64,000 bases of DNA, taken from contig JAJTUQ010000003.1 of the NCBI GenBank assembly GCA_021399445.1, forward strand, positions 4,278,001-4,342,000, in the 5' to 3' direction. Each line of letters begins with the position of its first letter. Positions within the stretch are counted from its first letter, which is position 1. Made by a program: the position numbers and the translations under genes. This document shows, piece by piece, positions 55,984-64,000 of this stretch. The stretch comes from Xylogone sp. PMI_703 (taxonomy: Eukaryota; Ascomycota; Leotiomycetes). Under the pieces are notes generated by a model that was not told the origin of the DNA, searched no databases, and was given only the letters and a program-made list of their open reading frames with translations.

Positions 55984-58900
55984 CTACTCATTGCTTGCTC
56001 CACCGCCTTCCGAAAGCTCATCTACCACACTGCTCCCCTCCGTGATACTAGATCTCCGGCTCCCCATCTTCTTCTCCTGAGTCTTCATCTCTAACAGAGC
56101 AGCGTCCATCCAGCTCTGCTCTCCTGTCTTCATGACTAAGTGTGGGTTTAGATCCGGACTGAAGTACTTCTCTCGCCGTGTTGTGCTTCTGGATCCTCCT
56201 TCCAGAGCTGACATTGCGGCCCTGGTGGTCCTCATTCTTTTGCTACGTGCTCCGCTTTCGCTCAGGAGGCCGCTTAGACGGTGACGTTCGCGTTGGAGTC
56301 GCATGTCGTAGGAGACGATTGAGCGGACGTAGGGAGCTAGGTCTAAAGTGATGACGTTCAGTGGACGGTCGAATGCCGATGCTTCCAGATTGCCTGTTGT
56401 GTGAAGGGTGGATTTTTCTGGTTCGGAGATAGGGTCGAAGGCTATGCTAAAGTCGCGGCGGTTGAGGGACGGGTCTATAGTTTGAGGGTTGGATTTGGAT
56501 TTGATGAGTTGTGTGATTTTTTCGTCGTTCATGACTTTAAGGGGCCGAGAAATAGCATCGCCATTTAAAGTAGTTTGTTTTGCTGCAAGGCATTCTCGAG
56601 CTTCGGATTTGAGCCATATACTTATGTCAACGCGTATGTCATTATAGAATACTTGAGGCGAAGCTTCCAGTAACTCATATCCTAATATGTAATCTTCTCG
56701 AGCCTTGCCAGATAGAGGAGGCAAACTGACATCCACGGGTTCCTGTTGGAAGGTTAGCGGATTATTCATATTTCACCATATATAGCATAGCGTACCTTCT
56801 CATCTGGCGCGAAATAAGGACCAGACAGAATGTTGGAATCGCTCATAGTGCGAGTAAACTCCTCATACATATATAAGTCAGATAAGGTATTTGCATGCTG
56901 CCGAGATTGAACGGCATCAGCCCAAGAAGCGAAGTCCAAATTCTCATGCCAATCCCCAACATCTAGGTCCCAGCCGTCAAGTGTTTCTCGCATTCTCTCG
57001 CATTCTGACTCATGCCCGCTGTGAAGGAAATCGTTGCACAGCCAACCCACACCAGTTTGATAACTGTCTTCACTGACTACACGGACAGTGTCCCCATGAT
57101 TGTCAACATCGCTACCTCGAGGCCAGCGAGGGTAGAACCAATCCAACCCTCCTTTCCGATCCCCAATAGCAAACTGACACCAGAAGTTCAGCTCCATAAC
57201 TGAAGCTCGAAGGTCCATATGCCGACTCTCGTAGAGAGCTTCCACCGCCTTTCTATGGATCAAATGGCCCTCATTAGCAGCAACTAAGAGCAAGTAGTCA
57301 ACTGCTAGGCTGGTCGGAGGTGGGTTGAAGCGGATTATGGCATGCAACGCCAACGCTTGAAGAGGTATAGCTGATTCGTTATTACATGTCATGATTATAG
57401 GACGCTTTGATTGAGACATCATTGACACAATTGTTGCCCAAAACTGCTTATCTTCTTCGTAAAGGATGTCGACTTCTTCCAGAAGTATCAGAGATTGCTT
57501 TTGTTGTTTCTGTTGTTTCGATGTACCCTTTGCCTTATCATCTCCCTTGTTTGTAACATTTTTCACTGATTTCCGCTCTGGTGCTGTAGGTTCTTTCTTC
57601 TTAAAGAACGAGTTCATTGTTCCTTGACGGCCAGTCCTGAGGTCTTCTGCCAAGGCATCGGAGATTCGTTTGGAATCATCGTCTTCCACAAATTTCTGTA
57701 ATCCATCGCGGGACTGCTGGACAAGATGGTTACGGGTCATATCTCCGACTTTTTCTAAAACATCCTTTCCACTGCGCCTGCTATTTGGACTAATTTCAAA
57801 AACTTCAAACCCGAGTTCTTTAGCTACAGCATATACTGCGGCCGTTTTGCCACAGCCTGATGGACCACTTATTACAACTGTATTAGTTAGCCTTGCTGGG
57901 TCTTTGGAGCCTTTAGCTAAAGCATCCCCCGTCCTGATTAAAGACTTCTTATATAAACTATCACTCCCATGTGGTATATCCGAGTCTTCAGGATCTGAAA
58001 TTTCATCCATATAGCTGTTTTCCTCGTCACTTGATACAACAAAGCCCTCAAGGTCTTTACATTTCCGTTTTCGCTTTCCAGACTTCTCAGGTTTTGCAGC
58101 TCCAGAGCGTTTCGAAGATGAGCTTGACTGGCGCGATTGCTTGTCTCCAGTATCAACAGATGTCACTGTTAGTCTTTGGAGCCATTCCTTCAGTAATAAA
58201 GCCTCTCTTCCGCTTTGAAGTACATCATCTGCACATTTTGGAGCGTACTTCTGCGCCCAGCACTGTGTCTCACACTCGCACCTATCAAACGCAGACAGCG
58301 AAGTAGCAATAGATTCAAACGTTTTGGATAGTGCTGGATGCACTTTCGAGCGTATAGGAATATCTTGCTGTAATTCGTCCTCACTCAGGCTGTTATATGC
58401 GGCTTTGGTAGTAGGGATCTTTGTATGAAGTTGTTTGCGTACACGAGGCTGAAGAGCACGGCCTGATTCGAAGTGTTTCTGTGGCATACGAAGGCAAGCT
58501 GGCGGTGGAGTGAAGGTATCCGTGTCGATAGATTTTGTGCCTTCAATTAACGCATGTAATCTCGTCTTGCTAGAAACACGATTCAGAACATTTTCAGTTT
58601 CTAAAACTTCCACAGTTGGGTACTTGGATTTCTTGGTATCTGATGGAGCTGCGCCAGGGTCACTAGCACAGGAGGGTCGCTCCACAGATTCATGACCATG
58701 AATGTGTACCATATCTCGCCATGGCCAGGCAGGTTCAATAGCACCAGGGAATTTCATTGTTTTATTTGTATTTCCAAAGACTAGGAATGGGCCGGTAGGC
58801 TTGGTGATAGGCTTCTGAGGTGCTATGCTTTTATTCAGTGTTGGTGTCGCTGTGGTTTGCTGCTTAGATGGCTCGTCGTTTTTAGGAGGGGCAGATTCCT

Positions 58901-59814
58901 TCCCAGCTTTCTTACCCAAGAAGAATGGATGAGTAGTTCTTGGTGCCGCAGTTGACGAGGCGGCCTTCGAAGGTAGCTTCATCTGAGATTCCATCACCTC
59001 TGGTGGTGACTCTATCTTAACATCCTTCAAAATCTGATCTATTCGTGTTCCTAGCGTGTCGGCGAATCTCTGACCTTCGCCATACCGAATAGTAATAATG
59101 AATGACTTCAACTTCCTATTACGGGGCGTAGATTTCTTAACAATACTAAATGGTTGGGCAAGCTTCTTAGGAGGCGAGCCAATAGTGCCCGTTTTGGTAT
59201 TGAGAAGGAGAATCTTTCTTGGTTTAGTCGAGGCAGTCACTGCGTCTGAGATTTCACGGTCTTTATCATCATTCGACTCGCCTGGTTCCAAAGTTTTCGC
59301 TTTTGTGGCGGCGACTTGATCTTCTACCACCTTTAGGCTTTGAGGTGAAGACAATCTTTCTTCTTCCACTGCGCTTGGCGCTGCCTGCTCCGTGGGAACG
59401 TCTTTCAATGTGTGCAGCATCCCTGGATCATTGGAAACAACAGGAGGTAATTCTACGGCCCCAGCGCCTGGCGAATCGGTCTTCTGTCTTTTCCTACGCC
59501 CGTCATTTGGATCCACCTCGAGATATTGTGCTTCCGGTCCATTGGAGGCAGCTATATTTGAGTTTGAGGCCAAAATTTCAGCACCTGACTCTGTATTCCT
59601 ATTGTGGACGGGTGTGATATTTGTCGTCTCTGCGTCTCGGGGGGTTTCTTTCTTCAGTCGTCCCAGTGTCCCTAGCTATGTCAATTGCTGTCTGGTTTCG
59701 TAAGCCAGTATACTTTGGAGGGAAAGTCTTACTAGATGATCTATCGAAGAACGGGTGAACCGGCTTTCTCTCCTCGTTCAACTCCCCCATGGTTTTGGAA
59801 ACAAGAACAGCCAT
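55984..59814 (-). CDS. ELG1: Elg1/ATAD5-like clamp-unloading AAA+ ATPase
   Basis: Exons 59814-59733, 59671-56796 and 56742-55984 give 1238 aa. Elg1 forms an RFC-like complex that unloads PCNA after replication. The N-terminus carries a PIP-like motif (VHPFFDRSS), the usual PCNA contact in this family. The AAA+ core has Walker A GPSGCGKTAA (about residue 628), FEISPNSRRSGKD after it, Walker B-like LILLEEVD (about 755) and sensor 1 PIIMTCNN. Conserved C-terminal blocks follow (LALHAIIRFNPP, SVMELNFWCQFAIGD, DWHENLDFASWADAV). A lysine-rich segment (KSGKRKRKCKD) lies before the core. The first intron (59732-59672) uses the second of two TAGs as acceptor, the one that keeps the frame. MAVLVSKTMGEL offers two in-frame starts (59814, 59790). 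Confidence 0.9.
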
Positions 59815-60221
59815 GTGTAGTGACGCTGGGCGGTCTTGCTTCCACTAAACGCGAGCCTCACGCGTTCCAAAATGTCATAACCACCTATTGAGAAGGCCTA
59901 GCTGATAATTTTGGATTTTGTTTTGGTCAAATTATTGATTACAATGAATAATCGACATATTCATACAACAATATCCAAAAAATTATCCATATTTCATAGA
60001 GTATGAGTGGTTATGTGAATTTTGGACCATAGGCTCGTGCCTTTGGGGACCGCGTTTGTCGCGATTTGAGCTTAATGACGACGGTTGCCGTAGTTAGCGT
60101 CTTCACCCCTGCTCTTGAACTTTTCTGATAGGAAATATTTTTGGTGGCTCGCAAGATCAACCTTCAAAGTGGTCGGCCAAAAATTGAGAGAGTCGCGACT
60201 CCTGTAAGATAAACTTGCAAG
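59815..60221. promoter_or_regulatory. Divergent promoter region (ELG1 / UTP8)
   Basis: A 407-bp AT-rich gap between two divergent starts. A replication gene and a ribosome-biogenesis gene share it. No further gene seen. Confidence 0.5.
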
Positions 60222-63004
60222 ATGTCTTCTCGATTGACTCTACAGAAGCCTTACGTAGTGGCTACCCTGCCACGCCCAGTCGATTCCAATGGGAGATATG
60301 TGGTCGGAGAAGTGTATGGCTGTGCGCCAGGGTCGAAAAAGAGAAAAAGGTCCGAGCTAGCTGTAGGAGTAGACGGAGAGGGGGTTTTTTTATATGATGT
60401 GAGTCCTATGAGAAATAATATTGAATTGGCCTAATAAGGTCATAGATACCTACATCAAGGATGATTACTTCATATGCGCTACCGCCGCAATCTTCGTTTA
60501 CCTGTTCTCCGTGTTCAGTCAGGTCAAGGGTGAGCAAGAACAAGATTGATCGAAGAACATACGTCTCGACAAAAGCGGCAGACTCTCAGATTACACTATT
60601 CCGCGATTTCACCCAAGGTTCAAGCACTACGGAGCCTTCGACCGTGGTTCGCAGACTAGCAAAGTCACAAGAGACTGTGGTCTTCATAGGCTCTGTCGCT
60701 GCATCTTTCCCAGACCACGAGGGCCAGGATCTAATCCTAGTAAAAGAAGACGGAGAGATACAATGCCTAGATGGTGATGAGCTACAAGATAAATGGGTGT
60801 CTCCACCTAATGCTCTCTATAGCCAGATTCAAGGTTCGAAAAGCGTTCAGGTCGAATATGCGTACCTTACAAATGCCGTCACGGCAAGTCGCGGGGTCTT
60901 GAAAAGTCGCAATGATGTCTTCTCCGCATTTCCACAAGAGATATCGGAAGCCGGTTATAATCCAGATCTTCTTATCATAGTTACGAAGTCCCTCAGAAAA
61001 ACCACAGTAGTTTGGACACTGCATGTAGTCTCTTTTCCCAGAAAAACTACAACTCATCTAAACGGATTAACACATTCCGTGGAATCTTTAGTTACTATAA
61101 ATCTGCCTGGAGATGTGTCGCACGGTGGGAAGAGCTTATCTTTCAACATCCATCCCTCTGCAGGATTAATTCAGATTCTTTCTAGTGATACACTGACTAC
61201 ATTTGACCTTACCGAAAGTCTACCAAAGGAGCAATCTCGAATTTTTTCACCAGATGCAAATTCATTTCTACGTCTATCCAATGCCTCCGTCATGTTCTCA
61301 TCAGAAAATTCAATAACCGTTTGCAACCCCAAATTTCAGTCAATCCTCACCAGTGTCGAATTAGATTCTGTCATTACTTCCGAAGTTACCACCAAAAAAC
61401 GAAAGTCACTAGATGCAAAGGAATTGCATTCGAAATGTAGTCTCTCAAGTTACTTTCCTAAGCTAGGGATTGCAGCGGGAATAACTGGGAATGATCTTAT
61501 TGCAATACAGCTTGAGGTGTCCGACGAAAATAAACACAGAGCGTTGGCAGGAAGTTTATTAATCGATTCCTTAGGCTGCGCAGCTCCTCAATTAGCGCAG
61601 CAGGAAAGGAAGGCTGCAAAGGACCTCATTACTACTATCCAATCAAAGTCGATAGGACCGTATATCGAGGCCCTTTCTGATAGAGAGGGCGGTTGGGAAG
61701 AGAAGATAAAAGAGACTGAAAAGTTTTTTAAAGAGCAGGATACTGTGGGGTTTGAAGAAGCTATTGCCAAGAAATTGGGTATCGCTGCTTTGATTAATGG
61801 CAATGTTGCGCCCGGGAACAGCTTCACTGCTAATGCTGTCAACCCACACTGGATTTCATATGCTTTGAGTAGAATATTTACGTGGGACCGGAGTGACACT
61901 GGACAGTACCACCTTAACGTCTCATTCTATCCTGAACGTGTTTTCTTCTGGCTTCTAGATACGGGAAGCATGACTGTAGCTAATGTTGAAGCAGCATTGA
62001 GACAGGAGATTAGGTCATCTCATTTGGGCTCGATACCACCAGGAGAGCTTGTGCGCGCCCTCGCAGAGATTGATCCTGAGCTAGATCTTCTCCTCGGGCT
62101 TATTGTGAAGAATTATCTTGGGGCCGCAGAACTCCTTCATGCCATCAAACGATTGATGAACAACCTAGGATTGCTTGGGGAAGAGCGTATACTAAAGCTC
62201 TTAACAAATGGGGTCCAGCCAGAAATAGAAGAAGGCAGGCTAGATGTAGAGGTAGAAAGACTGGAGGCAGAAGCAGAAGAGGACTTGCGAATGGCAGAAT
62301 ACCAGCTGGGTCCTGGATCAAGCATCCGAGAGAATGCTTTAGGAGTGGCTCTAGCCAAACTCCACAAGTGTCCACCAAGCGATATTATCAACGCGCTCCA
62401 AACCATGATGACAAGCCAAGAGATCGTTTCTTTAATCATTTTATTAAGATCTGAGCTGGCAAGAGGGGCGTGGACGTCGAGATATTTTGACGACGATGAA
62501 TCTGTCCTCATCAGCGATGACTCCGATCTATCAGATAACTCCATAGTCCTCATCTCAGGCCTGCTCAATAATTGTGTCGATGCTATTGGCGCCGGAGGAT
62601 GGTTGACCGGGGATGTCGGGCTCCAAGGTGATCATTTTGAAGCAGAAGACCTAATAGCAGGGTTGAAACTTGAGGTCAACGCAGCTCTGGAAGGCCTTCA
62701 GGAGGCAGCTACGTTGAAGAGCCTAACTTCAGAGATGGTGCGATACGGAGTGGAAGTTCAGAAAGCCGTGCCTCAATACATTAATGACTCAGATGGCTCA
62801 AAGAGACGCAAGACCAAGCAGCCAATAACTCTGCCGTCCAATACAGACTTGTCGATGCTACCTATCGGATTGAAGGCAGAACGACAGGTCTCGCTCATCA
62901 AAATTGCCAGCGGAGGGGAAATGGTGAAACGGACAGCAAGAGATATCGGGCAGCTTAAGAGTAAGAAGGTTGGGAAGTATTCTCGGGAGCGCATTATTCT
63001 ATAG
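60222..63004 (+). CDS. UTP8: UTP8-like U3 snoRNP / t-UTP component
   Basis: Exons 60222-60398 and 60446-63004 give 911 aa. Utp8 belongs to the t-UTP subcomplex of the small-subunit processome and is needed for early pre-18S rRNA processing; yeast Utp8 also affects tRNA export. The N-terminus (SSRLTLQKPYVVATLPRP, GSKKRKRSELAVG, GEGVFLYDIPTSRMITSYALPPQSSFTC) is the conserved start of the fungal family, forming a propeller-like half. The second half is helical (PHWISYALSRIFTWD, LLLGLIVKNYLGAAELLHAIK). The C-terminus is basic (KRTARDIGQLKSKKVGKYSRE). The acceptor at 60445 was chosen because only it keeps LYD in frame with ITSYALPP. I assign the family from these motifs with moderate confidence. 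Confidence 0.8.
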
Positions 63005-63610
63005 GACCAATAGAGTTCGCAAGCCTTCATTCATGGCTGCTAGACGATAATCGATAATTAGTTTCATGCATATGCAATCGAATGACTACCATAAGTGTTG
63101 TACAGCCTCGCGTCTCGTCTTCCTTGCAATCCGCTCCTATAGAAATCATTGTCCAGACCTCATGCGTGAAGGGTAGAGTGAGGCTCTACCAATGGCTCAG
63201 TAGTATGGTAGCTGCTGGAGACGCCGAATGGGATCCTAGAGGATGCATTTGCTGCGCCACAAGGGGAAAGGTGCGTGGCGTCTGAAGGCCGAGCTGGCAG
63301 CACTCGAAGCGCCCAGGCCGTTGGCGGGGGACACTGGATTCCCCACCTGCCCGCTGCAGACGTCACGAAAGCAAGTTCCCATTCACTTAAGAGGTATTGA
63401 TACCTGATTCAGCTCGACAGCCTTCTCTTTCTCCTATCTGCAAAAGCTAGATAACCCTCTCTGATCCTCATTATCTTCCTGCCATTTTCATCTTCATTAA
63501 CTTCTCAAAGTGACTAACCCTCTGTGACGTCAATCCAGCGTTTAGGCGCCATGCGTCAAGGATTTTAACACAGCAATTGCTGGACACGTGTACATCAACA
63601 GCTACAAGAT
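63005..63610. promoter_or_regulatory. Upstream region of the Fungal_N-type gene
   Basis: 606 bp downstream of UTP8. It holds a perfect CRE palindrome TGACGTCA at 63525-63532 and a CACGTG E-box at 63585-63590, 79 and 21 bp before the next start codon, plus a C/T-rich stretch at 63415-63510. Short frames at 63082-63285 (+) and 63160-63366 (-) lack motifs. Confidence 0.5.
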
Positions 63611-64000
63611 ATGAATTTCGGTGCAAGCGATATCATAATAGTCATCACCTTCGCGCGAACACTCTACCGTAGCTGCAGAGATGCCGGCGGGGAGTATGAC
63701 GAGATCAGCAGGGAGGTTCGAGGCCTTCACACAGTGCTTCGACATCTGAAATACGAAATCGAAGCCCCCGAGTCTCCCTTGAATCGTGACCGATCAAAAT
63801 GGACCCGCCAACTTGCTCCAATAATCGCCGATTGTGATCATACGTTGAGACAATTGGACCAGCTGATCCAGAAATATGGCCGGCTAGCTCATAGCGACAG
63901 GTCTCCAACATCGCCGAGGGTCTTGTGGGAGAAGGTGCGATTCGGAAGCAATGAGATGGATCAATTAGGTGCAATTCGAGTTAAATTGATATCACATAAG
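63611..64000 (+). CDS. Fungal_N-type N-terminal domain protein, 3'-truncated by window edge
   Basis: An open frame starts at ATG 63611 and runs 130 codons to the window end with no stop. It begins MNFGASDIIIVITFARTLYR, then SCRDAGGEYDEISREVRGLH, LRHLKYEIEAPESPLNRD, APIIADCDHTLRQLDQLIQK and VLWEKVRFGSNEMDQLGAI. This is the helical N-terminal domain seen in many filamentous-fungal proteins ('FGxSxGDFxxxxxLARxxYxACKDAxGEYxELSxEVxxLH'), often placed ahead of NACHT/NB-ARC, ankyrin or other C-terminal modules in NLR-like proteins. The rest of the gene lies outside the window, so its effector part is unknown. Frame, start and motif agree. Confidence 0.75.
   Translation, partial: MNFGASDIIIVITFARTLYRSCRDAGGEYDEISREVRGLHTVLRHLKYEIEAPESPLNRDRSKWTRQLAPIIADCDHTLRQLDQLIQKYGRLAHSDRSPTSPRVLWEKVRFGSNEMDQLGAIRVKLISHK

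Noticed and set aside
60461..60463. Internal ATG as the UTP8 start
   Set aside because: The exon 60222-60398 encodes the conserved family N-terminus and splices in frame, so the internal Met is not the start.

Overview
This is nuclear DNA of a filamentous ascomycete (Pezizomycotina; gene content and intron style would suit Leotiomycetes, but that class-level placement is an inference). Genes carry many short introns (about 45-60 nt) with GTAAGT/GTATGT-like donors, CTAAC/CTAAT branch points and YAG acceptors. Several products are typical of filamentous fungi: a HAM1-like protein, a DUF4211 protein, a 2EXR-type protein, a Dma-type FHA-RING ligase and a 'Fungal_N'-type N-terminal domain. All gene models below were spliced by hand from the sequence; exon boundaries are given in each entry.

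Layout. 1-4.1 kb: an eIF4E-family factor (+), then a divergent EF-hand/centrin-like gene (-) and a nine-exon glyoxalase II gene (-). 4.1-8.2 kb: AT-rich, gene-poor DNA holding one frame-broken 2EXR-type gene. 8.2-22.7 kb: compact conserved genes, mostly divergent or convergent pairs: PPPDE-thioredoxin-PUL protein (-), Golgi GDPase GDA1 (+), P-loop-less Mg-chelatase/MoxR-like AAA+ protein (-), VPS16 (+), FHA-RING ligase (-), mitochondrial processing peptidase alpha (+), TOM22 (-). 22.7-24.1 kb: an unresolved small minus-strand gene candidate. 24.1-33.7 kb: a large ADF-H-domain protein (+), an FAD monooxygenase (-) and a DUF4211 protein (+). 35.5-63 kb: HAM1-like (+), PP2C phosphatase PTC1-like (-), mitofusin FZO1 (-), ESCRT-III VPS2 (+), Na+/H+ antiporter NHA1 (+), ELG1 clamp unloader (-) and UTP8 (+). 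At the right edge a gene beginning at 63611 runs off the window and has the N-terminal domain found in fungal NLR-like/STAND and related proteins.

Functional grouping. Several products act in mitochondrial biogenesis and dynamics (MPP-alpha, TOM22, FZO1), endolysosomal traffic (VPS16 in HOPS/CORVET, VPS2 in ESCRT-III), the secretory pathway and ion balance (GDA1, NHA1) and ubiquitin/SUMO biology (PPPDE-Trx-PUL, FHA-RING). This is ordinary core genome rather than a biosynthetic or defence cluster. I did not find a clear new multi-gene system. The best second-look items are the PPPDE-Trx-PUL fusion, the AAA+ protein without a Walker A motif, the start-codon and 6-nt micro-exons, the GC-AG intron in TOM22, the repeated SKF[ST/NT] motif in the ADF-H protein, the broken 2EXR gene and the truncated Fungal_N gene. 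No transposase, CRISPR array, rRNA or tRNA gene was recognised by eye.
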